NCBI RefSeq assembly: GCF_003933735.1
Contig: NZ_RSED01000006.1
Location: 62,001-126,000 of the forward strand
DNA from: Aquabacterium soli
GTDB lineage: Bacteria; Pseudomonadota; Gammaproteobacteria; Burkholderiales; Burkholderiaceae_C
Direction of reading: 5' to 3'
Length of the DNA stretch: 64,000 nt
Of the stretch, positions 1 through 8,942 are shown piece after piece (position 1 is the stretch's first letter; every line of letters starts with the position of its first letter). Below the pieces are notes generated by a model. The model searched no databases. It was given only the letters and a program-made list of their open reading frames with translations, and was not told the origin of the DNA. Both the position numbers and the translations under genes were made by a program.

Positions 1-1
1 G

Positions 2-259
2 CACGACAGTGGCGATGCCTGCGCCTGGGACGTGGCCCACCGCACCGCCAACGTGCTGATGGACACCGCCGAAGACACCGCCCTGCCCTGGCAATGGCGC
101 TGCCAGTGCCTGGACCAGGTGGCGCGACCGCTGGGCGTGATGCAGCACATCGGCCGCATGAGCGATGCACCACCGCACATGAGCTCCGAATACCGCCGCA
201 TCACGCAGGCGCTGGTGCAGCGCCTGTCCGCGCTCGAGATCCACCGCGAATCATGGTGA
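2..259 (+). CDS. FagA-like protein, C-terminal part (5' end outside window)
   Basis: The reading frame is open from the first bases of the window to a TGA at 257-259, so only the last 85 or so codons are present. The segment DTAEDTALPWQWRCQCLDQ followed by RPL resembles, from memory, the conserved core of FagA (Fur-associated gene A), a small protein of unknown biochemical role encoded ahead of fumC-orfX-sodA in Pseudomonas. The neighbours fit, because fumC, an OrfX-type gene and sodA follow on the same strand. The stop codon overlaps the next start (ATGGTGA), which implies one operon. The promoter, where a Fur box would be expected, lies upstream of the window. Family assignment rests on this motif plus gene order. 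Confidence 0.55.
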   Translation, partial: HDSGDACAWDVAHRTANVLMDTAEDTALPWQWRCQCLDQVARPLGVMQHIGRMSDAPPHMSSEYRRITQALVQRLSALEIHRESW

Positions 260-1137
260 AGCAACGTCCTTTCATGCAGCGGTTGCTGGGCTGGCTCATC
301 GTCACAGGCGGCATCGCCGCCCTGCTCAACCAGGCCTGGCGCAGTTGGGCCGAACAGGCGGATCCAAGGGTCATGCATGCGTTGCTGGGCGGTGGCATGG
401 CGGCCTTGGCCACGGCGCTGGGCACCGTGCCCGTGCTGGTGTCCCGCACGATCCCGGCCCGGGTGCACGACAGCCTGCTGGGTTTCGGTGCCGGCGTGAT
501 GCTGGCCGCCTGCTCTTTCTCATTGATCGTGCCTGGCCTGGAAGCGGCCCGCGCACAAGGGGCCGGCACCTGGGGTTCGGCCCTGACGATCGGCGGGGGC
601 ATTGCACTGGGGGCTGCGCTGATGATGGCGCTGGAGCACTGGCTGCCACACGAACATTTCATCAAGGGCGTCGAAGGCGGTGCACATGCCGAGGCCATCA
701 AGCGCACCTGGCTGTTCGTCTTCGCGATCGCGCTGCACAACGTGCCCGAGGGACTGGCCATCGGCGTGGCCTTCGGCAACCAGGATCCGGTGGGTGCGGG
801 CGCCCTGGCGACGGGCATCTCCATCCAGGACGTGCCGGAAGGGCTGGTGGTGTCGCTGGCCCTGCTCGGCATCGGCTACAGCCGGGCCATGGCCGTGGCC
901 CTGGGCGCCGCATCGGGACTGGTCGAGCCGCTGGGGGCTGTGATCGGCGCCTCGGTGGTGACCGTGTCGGCCGCCTTGCTGCCCTGGGGGCTGGCCTTTG
1001 CAGCGGGTGCCATGCTGTTCGTGATCAGCCACGAAATCATCCCGGAATCGCACCGCAAGGGACATGAACGCTTTGCCACCAGTGGCCTGATCGCCGGCTT
1101 CGTTCTGATGATGGTGCTGGACACGGCATTGGGCTGA
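253..1137 (+). CDS. ZIP family divalent metal transporter
   Basis: A 294-residue inner-membrane protein with about eight hydrophobic segments, matching the ZIP (ZRT/IRT-like) family that imports Zn2+, Fe2+ or Mn2+ into the cytoplasm. Metal-site motifs are visible: HNVPEG at residues 162-167 (TM4), QDVPEG at 192-197 (TM5) and HEIIPE nearer the C-terminus. The first position of the TM5 motif is Gln, where many homologues have His or Asn. I chose ATG 253 because it overlaps the previous stop; an upstream in-frame ATG at 94 would run inside the FagA-like gene, and ATG 274 is an alternative. Its place in front of fumC and sodA suggests Mn2+ or Fe2+ uptake to load the Mn-type dismutase, but the substrate is inferred. 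Confidence 0.88.
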   Translation: MVKQRPFMQRLLGWLIVTGGIAALLNQAWRSWAEQADPRVMHALLGGGMAALATALGTVPVLVSRTIPARVHDSLLGFGAGVMLAACSFSLIVPGLEAARAQGAGTWGSALTIGGGIALGAALMMALEHWLPHEHFIKGVEGGAHAEAIKRTWLFVFAIALHNVPEGLAIGVAFGNQDPVGAGALATGISIQDVPEGLVVSLALLGIGYSRAMAVALGAASGLVEPLGAVIGASVVTVSAALLPWGLAFAAGAMLFVISHEIIPESHRKGHERFATSGLIAGFVLMMVLDTALG

Positions 1138-1244
1138 AGCCGGCCACCAGAGACGACAAGGTCTTTGCCCTCTCACTAAGGTGTTCGCAGGGGCCTTCCA
1201 GAGATGGCCTGCTGCATTCAAGGATCCACACACAAGGAAGTCAC

Positions 1245-2620
<1,376 letters not shown>

Positions 2621-2624
<4 letters not shown>

Positions 2625-3145
2625 CCATGGACACCCGCCCCGACGACACCGACGTCCTGGGCTGGCAGCAGCTGACGCGCCGGGCCAACCGCTGCATGGC
2701 GCTGCGCCAGTACGCCGCGGCCCGCCAGCTCTACCGCGAAGCATTGTGGGAGGCCGAGCGCCTGCTGGAGAAGGCCGTGCGGTACGACGAGCCACCCAAG
2801 ACGGGCTGGGACGCCCTGCTGGCCGCATGGGTGGTGTCGCACCACAACATGGCCGATCTGCTGGACGTGCTGGACGACTACCCGCATGCGCATGAGCACC
2901 TGAGCCAGGCTCACGAAGGCATCATGAAACTGCTGCAGAACGGCGCCGAAAGCGGCCCCGTGTCACAGGCCTTGCACCACGCTCACCGCACCCGCGCTGC
3001 CTTGATGCAGTTCGTGGCGCGGCATCCGGGCTTTCCTGGCGACGAGGGCCATGCGGGTTGGCCCGCGCTGGCAAGCGATCTTTCCACCGAACTGTCCGCA
3101 GACGCCGGTCCAGGTGCGACGCCACGCCTGCCGCCGCTCTGCTGA
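2621..3145 (+). CDS. OrfX-type conserved protein (fumC-sodA operon)
   Basis: A soluble, alpha-helical protein of 172-174 residues with no signal peptide and no catalytic motif that I can name. It is the equivalent of OrfX, the unnamed gene between fumC and sodA in Pseudomonas. The hallmark is AAWVVSHHNMADLL near residues 67-80, preceded by a TPR-like helical pair (YAAARQLYREALWEAERLL). A paralogue with AAYVVSHHNLADTL is encoded at 6080-6583 on the other strand. GTG 2621 overlaps the fumC stop as GTGA, and ATG 2627 two codons later is an equally good start. The repeated His-His-Asn pattern may be structural or metal-related; no function is established. Confidence 0.8.
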
Positions 3146-3211
3146 GGCCCGCCGGCCTCACCTCTTCATCCACCCAACGTCCACTGCCCGCCTGCCGCGG
3201 GCTGCTTTGTC

Positions 3212-3820
3212 ATGCACACATTGCCTGCACTTGCCTACGCCTATGACGCGCTGGAGCCTCACATCGATGCCCAGACCATGGAGATCCACCACAGCAAGCA
3301 CCACCAGACCTACATCAACAACCTCAATGGCGCGGTGCAAGGCACTGCCTGGGCCGGCACGCCGGTTGACACGCTGATTGGCGATCTGGCGGCCCTGCCC
3401 GACAGCATCCGCGCCGTGGTGCGCAACAACGGCGGAGGCCATGCCAACCACAGCCTGTTCTGGACAGTGATGAGCCCCAGCGGCGGCGGTGAGCCCACGG
3501 GCGATCTGCGCAAGGCCATCGACCAGGACATCGGTGGCCTCGATGCCTTCAAGGAGGCCTTCACCAAGGCGGCCCTCACGCGCTTTGGCAGCGGCTGGGC
3601 CTGGCTGGCGGTCACGCCGGAGGGCAAGCTGGTGGTGGAAAGCAGCCCCAACCAGGACAGCCCCCTGATGGAAGGCCGCACGCCCATCCTGGGGCTGGAT
3701 GTTTGGGAACACGCCTACTACCTGCGCTACCAGAACCGCCGCCCCGAGTACATCGCCGCGTTCTACAACGTGGTCGACTGGAACGAAGTGGCGCGCCGCC
3801 GTGAGGCTGCGCTGAGCTGA
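3212..3820 (+). CDS. sodA: superoxide dismutase, manganese type
   Basis: A 202-residue cytoplasmic superoxide dismutase converting superoxide to O2 and H2O2. All four metal ligands can be placed: His26, His80, Asp163 and His167 (DVWEH). Features favouring Mn over Fe are GGGHANH around residues 74-80 and Gln148 in NQDSP, where Fe enzymes place the active-site Gln in the earlier segment. ATG 3212 begins the normal SOD N-terminus; its ribosome-binding site is poor. It closes the FagA-like/ZIP/fumC/OrfX string, so an iron-independent fumarase and a Mn-dependent dismutase are made together, a known iron-sparing arrangement in pseudomonads. Confidence 0.95.
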   Translation: MHTLPALAYAYDALEPHIDAQTMEIHHSKHHQTYINNLNGAVQGTAWAGTPVDTLIGDLAALPDSIRAVVRNNGGGHANHSLFWTVMSPSGGGEPTGDLRKAIDQDIGGLDAFKEAFTKAALTRFGSGWAWLAVTPEGKLVVESSPNQDSPLMEGRTPILGLDVWEHAYYLRYQNRRPEYIAAFYNVVDWNEVARRREAALS

Positions 3821-3849
3821 GGCCCCTCAGGCTGACACGGCCAGCCGCT

Positions 3850-5934
3850 TCATGGGGCGGCCGTGGCGCCTGCGGCTGCGGCCACGGATCTGCTGCCTGG
3901 CACCGTGGTCCCGATGTGTTCGGCCAGGAAAGATTCGAGCGCCTTGAAGAAGGTCAGGCTGTGCGAGTTGCGGCTGAGGTGATGATCCCCCTCTTCCACC
4001 GTGATGAACTGGTGCGGCTTGCCTGCCTTGCGCAAGGCCATGGCCATGTCTTCGCCCTGTTCGTAAGGCACGCTGCGATCGGCCGTGCCGTGCACCAGCA
4101 GCACGGGTGCCTTGATGCGCGCAGCCTGCAGCGCTGGCGACGTGGCACGCAGCCGTTCGCGGTCACGCCAGGCATTGCCGATCATGCCGTTCATGATCTC
4201 TTCGCCACCGACAAAGTCAGCCTCGTGGTTCCACAAGTCGATGAGGTCGGTCACCCCTGCAAAGCTCACGACACAGCGGTACAGGTCAGGCGTCTTGATG
4301 GCGCCCATCAAGGCAGCGTACCCCCCATAACTTCCCCCGACGATGCAGACGCGTTTCGGATCGGCGATCTTCTGATCAATCGACCATTGCACAGCATCGG
4401 TCAGGTCATCCTGCATCTCCAACCCCCAGCGCTGCAGGCCGGCCGCCACAAACTCATGCCCATAGCCCGTGGACCCTCGGAAGTTCACCTGGAGCACCGC
4501 ATAGCCGCGCGCAGCCAGGAACTCGGTCCAGGTGTCGAAGTCGATGTCATCGCTGTAGTGCGGACCGCCATGCGGCAGCAACACCAGCGGCAATGGCGCG
4601 ACGGGCCGGCCTGCAGGTAACGCCGCACCTGATCTGGGCAGCGTGAGGTAGGACCTCAGGTCCAGGCCATCGCGAGACTTGATGAGCACCGCCCGCTTGC
4701 GGGCCATCCGATCAGCTGGCAACTGCGGATGCTGCTCGGCCAGCAGGAACAGGTCACCGGAGGCGCGGTCCCCCAGGTAGTACTCACCGGGGATGCCGTT
4801 GCCGCTGGAGTAGACCATGTAGCGATTTTCATCCGCACTGAACGCCAGCAGGCGGTTGTAGCGGTCTGGCAGTGCCTTGTCGATGGCCCGGGCCAGCAAT
4901 CGCAACTGTGGATCCCAGATCTCGGCACGTTGCGCATCGTCGGTTTCCGCGCGGATGCCAATGACCTCCCCCGTGGCGGCCGAGCGCATCAGGCTGCCAC
5001 CGACATCGCGTTGGGGATGGGACAGCCTGAGGGTTCGGGGCAGGTCCGGGCGGGAGAGATCCACGGTGAACACCGCATCGCGCCCTTCGTGGTCGGCTTC
5101 GATGTACAGCACATTGGGGTCCCTGCCGAAGCCCATCGGCCTGACGCCATCTTTGGCGAACAGCTTCCAGCGCCATAACGTGCGCCAGTTCTTGCCGTCC
5201 GGGTCACATGCGATGAGCTCGCGGTAGTCTTCATCGATGCGCACGCCGACACGCACACGGTGACTGGCATCGGTCATCCAGGTGTGCACACCCTTGCGAG
5301 GACCATGAACCATCTGGCGCTGGGCCGTGAGCACGTCCACCTTGAACACCGCGGGCAGGATGCCGCCGTCCGCGGCCATCTGAACCAGGATGTGGCGACC
5401 ATCTTTCGGCATCCAATCCACCACGTGGTCCTGGAGCTGCGCTGGCATGCGGTTGGCGTCAAAGGGTGAGCTGCGCACCAGGTTGATGGGCTCCCCCCCA
5501 TTCCAGGGCACGGACAGCATGCGGGTCTCGACCACCGGCGTATAGCCGCGCCTGGACGGAAAGCGCACACCCAGCACCAGGCGCTCGTTGCCTACCCAGC
5601 GGGCCCAACTGATGGAGAAGAGTTTGTTGTCTGCTTTGACAACCGGCTTGAGTTTCGAGTCCTTGACATCCCGGCTGACGAGGTAGGTGTCGTCGTCCAT
5701 GTGGAGCAGGCCGGCGATGCGCTCGCCGTTCGGTGACAGTGTCAGGTGCGTCACGTCCCGCACCCGCGCATAGGCCTCCGTCGGCAGGCTCATGCTCTGG
5801 GGCTCGGCCGTGCCTGCCGGGATCGGTGACGGCTCTGCACCATGGGCCTGAGGCCCCACCATGGCCAGGCACAGGCACAGCCCTGCCAGCCAAGCTTTCG
5901 GGCCATGCGATGTGGCCCTGTCTCCCCTGCTCAT
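3850..5934 (-). CDS. S9 family prolyl oligopeptidase-like secreted peptidase
   Basis: A 694-residue serine peptidase of the S9 (prolyl oligopeptidase) clan, with an N-terminal beta-propeller region and a C-terminal alpha/beta-hydrolase domain. The triad can be placed as Ser535 in GGSYGG, Asp619 in HGTADRSVP and His651 or 652 in EEGDHH; the oxyanion region LLPHGGPHYSDD precedes it. A Sec signal peptide (hydrophobic core LAGLCLCLAMVG, likely cleavage after AHG or HGA) points to a periplasmic or exported enzyme that trims peptides. I chose ATG 5934 because GGGAG lies 7 nt upstream; a GTG at 5973 would add 13 residues. It converges on sodA. Confidence 0.92.
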   Translation of the reverse strand: MSRGDRATSHGPKAWLAGLCLCLAMVGPQAHGAEPSPIPAGTAEPQSMSLPTEAYARVRDVTHLTLSPNGERIAGLLHMDDDTYLVSRDVKDSKLKPVVKADNKLFSISWARWVGNERLVLGVRFPSRRGYTPVVETRMLSVPWNGGEPINLVRSSPFDANRMPAQLQDHVVDWMPKDGRHILVQMAADGGILPAVFKVDVLTAQRQMVHGPRKGVHTWMTDASHRVRVGVRIDEDYRELIACDPDGKNWRTLWRWKLFAKDGVRPMGFGRDPNVLYIEADHEGRDAVFTVDLSRPDLPRTLRLSHPQRDVGGSLMRSAATGEVIGIRAETDDAQRAEIWDPQLRLLARAIDKALPDRYNRLLAFSADENRYMVYSSGNGIPGEYYLGDRASGDLFLLAEQHPQLPADRMARKRAVLIKSRDGLDLRSYLTLPRSGAALPAGRPVAPLPLVLLPHGGPHYSDDIDFDTWTEFLAARGYAVLQVNFRGSTGYGHEFVAAGLQRWGLEMQDDLTDAVQWSIDQKIADPKRVCIVGGSYGGYAALMGAIKTPDLYRCVVSFAGVTDLIDLWNHEADFVGGEEIMNGMIGNAWRDRERLRATSPALQAARIKAPVLLVHGTADRSVPYEQGEDMAMALRKAGKPHQFITVEEGDHHLSRNSHSLTFFKALESFLAEHIGTTVPGSRSVAAAAGATAAP

Positions 5935-6079
5935 GCAACTGCTCCCTGGCCGCCACGCCTTGCATGACAGCACCCATGTTTGAATTGTTTGCGCCCTTTG
6001 ACCAGAGCGGCCCAGCAGGCAGTTTAAAGGCTGCCAGCTTCGTGAAATGCCAAGGACTCGCGGGCTCAGCGGTGCTGGC

Positions 6080-6583
6080 TCAGTGCAATACCCCGCGCGG
6101 CACTTGCTGCGCCAGCAGATGTTCGCTCATGCAGCGGGCCAGCAGCAGGCTGCCATGCTGATGTGCAAAGCGCTCCAGTTCGGCCAGCGTGCGCGAGAGA
6201 TGTCGCCCGGCCGCATGGCGCCGAGTCAATGGCTGCGTGAAGTCATCGCGCAGGCGCTCCAGCCGCTCATGCGCCACGCAGAGATGCGTCGCGGCCTCGT
6301 CGGTCTCGTCCAGGCGCAGCAGGGTGTCGGCCAGGTTGTGGTGCGACACCACATAGGCCGCCATGGCCACATCCGCGTCCGGCCACTGTTCCAGCAGCAC
6401 ATCGGCCATCAGCAAGGCGTCCTGGAACAGGGACAAAGCCTGCGCCAGCGAGCCGGGTGCCGTGAGCCGGTAGTGCTCATTGCCCTGCTGGATGGTGTTG
6501 CGCCAATGCGTGAGCACCTGCTGGAGCGTGCCGTCCGACAGGTCATGCAGCCCCGGTCGGGGGGAAAGCATTGGCGAGGTCAT
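6080..6583 (-). CDS. OrfX-type paralogue
   Basis: A 167-residue helical protein, clearly related to the OrfX-type protein at 2621-3145. Both carry the A-A-[WY]-V-V-S-H-H-N-[LM]-A-D core, a preceding helical pair (SLAQALSLFQDALLMADVLL here) and a similar C-terminal third. Function is unknown. Start choice is uncertain: ATG 6583, ATG 6571 and GTG 6619 are all possible, and none has a strong ribosome-binding site. Upstream lie a 150-nt leader with a closing inverted repeat and a Fur box, so the gene is probably iron-repressed like the operon that contains its sibling. Having both copies in 6 kb suggests duplication. Confidence 0.8.
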   Translation of the reverse strand: MTSPMLSPRPGLHDLSDGTLQQVLTHWRNTIQQGNEHYRLTAPGSLAQALSLFQDALLMADVLLEQWPDADVAMAAYVVSHHNLADTLLRLDETDEAATHLCVAHERLERLRDDFTQPLTRRHAAGRHLSRTLAELERFAHQHGSLLLARCMSEHLLAQQVPRGVLH

Positions 6584-6621
6584 GGTTGGTGATGGCGTTC
6601 GCAGCAAGTCAGGTGGCACGC

Positions 6622-6771
6622 ACGAAAGAAGAATGCGTTTTGCGAAACCTGGCCGTGACCGGTGCCCACCTCATTGCCCCACTTGCCCCAAAGCGCGCAC
6701 AGCCGGCGGAGCGACTCGGCGGAGATGCTCCACCTACCCCGCCGGTGGCACGACCGGCTGCGCAAAACGCA
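6622..6771 (-). ncRNA. candidate structured leader or small RNA under Fur control
   Basis: No convincing gene fits between the OrfX paralogue and its Fur box. The two ends carry an 11-bp perfect inverted repeat: tgcgttttgcg at 6634-6644 and cgcaaaacgca at 6761-6771. Read on the - strand, the first arm begins at or next to the start site predicted from the -10 at 6777-6782. The second arm is followed by TTCTTCTTT. Inside, gccggt/accggc (6741-6758) forms a further 6-bp stem, with other short GC helices possible. This could be a free Fur-repressed RNA or a structured 5' leader of the downstream gene. It matches no family I know; structure and expression are inference. Confidence 0.35.
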
Positions 6772-6776
6772 CCCTC

Positions 6777-6806
6777 ATATTAATGCGAACAATTCTCATT
6801 AATGAA
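6777..6806 (-). promoter_or_regulatory. promoter with Fur box ahead of OrfX paralogue
   Basis: The 19-bp element aatgcgaacaattctcatt at 6782-6800 matches the Fur consensus (GATAAT-type hexamers with an AATTCTCATT half) and closely resembles the boxes at 12279-12297 and 43027-43045. On the - strand a -10 TAATAT (6777-6782) and a weak -35 TTCATT (6801-6806) are 18 bp apart, so Fur would sit between them and block RNA polymerase. Confidence 0.7.
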
Positions 6807-6832
6807 AATGCCCCCGCATTTCGCAGGGGCAT
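6803..6832 (-). terminator. intrinsic terminator after the TerC gene
   Basis: A 10-bp stem with one G-U pair (atgcccccgc at 6808-6817 and gcaggggcat at 6823-6832) is followed on the - strand by TTTTC. It ends the TerC transcript and directly abuts the next promoter. Confidence 0.8.
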
Positions 6833-6856
6833 GTGAAGGGCGACGCAGTCGACGGA

Positions 6857-7816
6857 TCAGCGCTCGGACAGCACCTTGGGCGCGGTCTTGACGCTCCAGA
6901 CCATCGTGATGGCCAGGATGCCGATCACCACGCCCAGGGACACCAGCACGGGGATCTTGTAGAAATCCACGATCAGCATCTTGGTGCCGATGAACACCAG
7001 GATCAGCGCCAGGCCATAGCTGAGCAGGTGGAACTTGCTGGCCATGGCGGCCAGCAGGAAGTACATCGCGCGCAGGCCCAGGATGGCGAAGATGTTCGAC
7101 GTCAGCACGATGAACGGGTCGCTGGTGACCGCATAGATGGCCGGGATCGAGTCCACCGCGAAGATCACGTCGGTGAAGCCCACCAGGGCCACCACCAGCA
7201 GCAACGGGGTCGCGATCTTCACGCCGTTCTGCACGGTGAAGAACTTCTCGCCGTCGAAGTTGGTGGACACGTGCATCACGCGGCGCAGCAGCTTGAGCGC
7301 GGGGTTGTCCTCCAGGTCCGATTCCTTGTCAGCAGCCCACCACATCTTGATGCCGGTGAACAGCAGGAAGGCGCCGAACAGGTACAGGATCCAGTGGAAC
7401 TCTGCGATCAGCCAGCCACCCACCAGGATCATCACCGTGCGCAACACCATCGCCAGGATGATGCCGATCATCAGCACGCGCTTCTGGAATGCCGAAGGCA
7501 CCGCGAAATAGCTGAAGATCAGCAGGAAGACAAAGATGTTGTCGACCGCCAGCGATTTCTCGATCAGGTAGCCGGTGAGGAACTCCAGCGCCTTGGTGTT
7601 GGCCACCTCGGTACCCTGGCTCTGGGCGAAGGCCCACCAGAGCAGGCCGTTGAAGGCCAGGCTGAGCGCCACCCATACGGCCGACCAGCGCACCGCCTCG
7701 GGCACCGAGACTTCATGCGCGCCCTGCTTCTTGAGGACGACGAAGTCCACGAAGAGCGCGAGCAAGACGAATATGACGAAGACGAACCAGAGCCATTCTG
7801 GCGCCAGTGTGTTCAT
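6857..7816 (-). CDS. TerC/Alx family integral membrane protein, probable Mn2+ exporter
   Basis: A 319-residue polytopic inner-membrane protein of the TerC family (Alx/MneA-like), with about nine membrane segments and the family acidic motifs EKSLAVDNIFVF and GFTDVIFAVDSIPA. Members of this branch are linked to Mn2+ efflux or Mn2+ loading of exported enzymes. The yybP-ykoY riboswitch directly upstream supports a manganese role. ATG 7816 is chosen because TTTGGGAGA precedes it by 6-8 nt; a TTG six codons earlier would place that site inside the coding region. With the ZIP transporter and MnSOD nearby, the region handles both import and relief of manganese. Confidence 0.9.
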   Translation of the reverse strand: MNTLAPEWLWFVFVIFVLLALFVDFVVLKKQGAHEVSVPEAVRWSAVWVALSLAFNGLLWWAFAQSQGTEVANTKALEFLTGYLIEKSLAVDNIFVFLLIFSYFAVPSAFQKRVLMIGIILAMVLRTVMILVGGWLIAEFHWILYLFGAFLLFTGIKMWWAADKESDLEDNPALKLLRRVMHVSTNFDGEKFFTVQNGVKIATPLLLVVALVGFTDVIFAVDSIPAIYAVTSDPFIVLTSNIFAILGLRAMYFLLAAMASKFHLLSYGLALILVFIGTKMLIVDFYKIPVLVSLGVVIGILAITMVWSVKTAPKVLSER

Positions 7817-7877
7817 GAGGGTTCTCCCAAACAAGACAAACGGTCAAACACGGCACGCTTCAATGCGAAGCATGCAC

Positions 7878-8003
7878 GACTTGGCGCGAAAGGTCTTGCG
7901 GGAGGTGTCTCTGTGGACCCCGGGCCAGTCCTTGAGAGGACATGACCGTGCTGACGGGATGTCACCGCAGCCGGGGCGGCTGCGCGCTACTCCCCTTTCG
8001 ACA
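7878..8003 (-). promoter_or_regulatory. yybP-ykoY manganese riboswitch
   Basis: The 5' leader of the TerC gene contains, on the - strand, the conserved blocks AAAGGGGAGTAGC (starting near 7999) and GCAAGACCTTT (near 7889-7899), at the spacing typical of the yybP-ykoY RNA found ahead of E. coli alx and mntP. Known members bind Mn2+ and switch the downstream gene on. The leader ends about 60 nt before the start codon, allowing control of translation or termination. The ligand is assigned from the family. Confidence 0.85.
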
Positions 8004-8060
8004 AGCGTGATTGTGCCTTGAATTCATGCCCCGTTCAGATGACAGGATTTGCCAGCGCAT

Positions 8061-8095
8061 AAAAAACCGCCGGAATCCGTGATGGATTCCGGCGG
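8061..8095 (-). terminator. intrinsic terminator of the haem uptake operon
   Basis: A perfect 12-bp stem (ccgccggaatcc, 8067-8078, with its complement 8084-8095 and a 5-nt loop) is followed on the - strand by six T residues (8061-8066). It lies 48 nt after the hmuV stop codon. Confidence 0.93.
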
Positions 8096-8142
8096 GAGAA
8101 AGGCGGGGTCCCCCAGGATTCCCGCCAACACGAAACGACGGT

Positions 8143-8925
8143 TCAGGAAAAAGCCAGCCACCCTCGGCGCGCCTCGGGCACGGTCAGGCGCTGGCAGACC
8201 ACACCCCAGATGCGCTGGATGAGCTGCGGCTGCAGCACCTCTTCGCAATCGCCAGAGGTCTCGATGCGGCCATCGTTCATCACCAGCACCTGGTCGGCAT
8301 AGGCCCCCGCCAGGTTGATGTCATGCAGTACCACGACCACGCCCAGCCCCTGCGAGGCCAGTTGGCGCAGCATCCGCATCACGCTGTGCTGGTGGGCCAG
8401 GTCCAGCGCGGCGGTGGGCTCGTCCAGCAGCAACCAGCGCGGGCGTTCGTTGTCCGGGTGGGCGTGGACCTGGGCCAGCACACGGGCCAGCTGCACGCGT
8501 GCCTTCTCGCCCCCTGACAACAGTTCATAGCGGCGGTCGGCCAGGTGCAGGGCGCCGGCCTGGTCCAGGCACCAATCCAGCAAGGTGGATTCTTGAGGAT
8601 GCGGGTGGGCACTGTGCGGGTAGCGCCCCATGCGCACGATGTCGCGCACATTGAAGTCGAATGGCACCGCGTTGTCCTGCGGCAGCAAGGCGCGCTGACG
8701 GGCCAGGGCCAGCGTGTCCCACTCCGTCAGCGCACGACCATGCAGTTGAACTTGCGCAGCGGTCGAGCGCTCCAGCCCGGCCAGCGAGGCCAGCAGGGTG
8801 GACTTGCCCGCACCGTTGGGCCCGAGCAGCGCATGCACCTGCCCGGTGGGCAAGTGCAGGTGGGGCACGTCCAGCAGGCGGCGGCCAGCCTTGTGCAACA
8901 GCAGGTGTTGGGCGGTGAGGCTCAT
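8143..8925 (-). CDS. hmuV: haem ABC transporter ATP-binding protein HmuV
   Basis: A 260-residue cytoplasmic ATPase that powers haem import through HmuU. Walker A GPNGAGKS, the Q-loop region LLPQDNAVPFDFNVRD, signature LSGGEKARVQLARVLAQ and Walker B LLLDEPT are all present, followed by the switch His in VVVVLHD. ATG 8925 gives the normal N-terminus MSLTAQHL; the frame stays open further upstream, but that would overlap hmuU. The gap to hmuU is 17 nt. It is last in the operon and is followed by the terminator at 8061-8095. Confidence 0.94.
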   Translation of the reverse strand: MSLTAQHLLLHKAGRRLLDVPHLHLPTGQVHALLGPNGAGKSTLLASLAGLERSTAAQVQLHGRALTEWDTLALARQRALLPQDNAVPFDFNVRDIVRMGRYPHSAHPHPQESTLLDWCLDQAGALHLADRRYELLSGGEKARVQLARVLAQVHAHPDNERPRWLLLDEPTAALDLAHQHSVMRMLRQLASQGLGVVVVLHDINLAGAYADQVLVMNDGRIETSGDCEEVLQPQLIQRIWGVVCQRLTVPEARRGWLAFS

Positions 8926-8942
8926 GTCTTGGTTGCTCCGGG

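Noticed and set aside
3814..3831. A short dyad after sodA as a terminator.
   Set aside because: The stem is only 5-6 bp with a tiny loop, and no T-run follows on either strand.
6833..7945. A + strand open frame opposite the TerC gene.
   Set aside because: The translation is His/Gln/Asp-rich shadow sequence and runs through the riboswitch; the - strand protein has clear family motifs.
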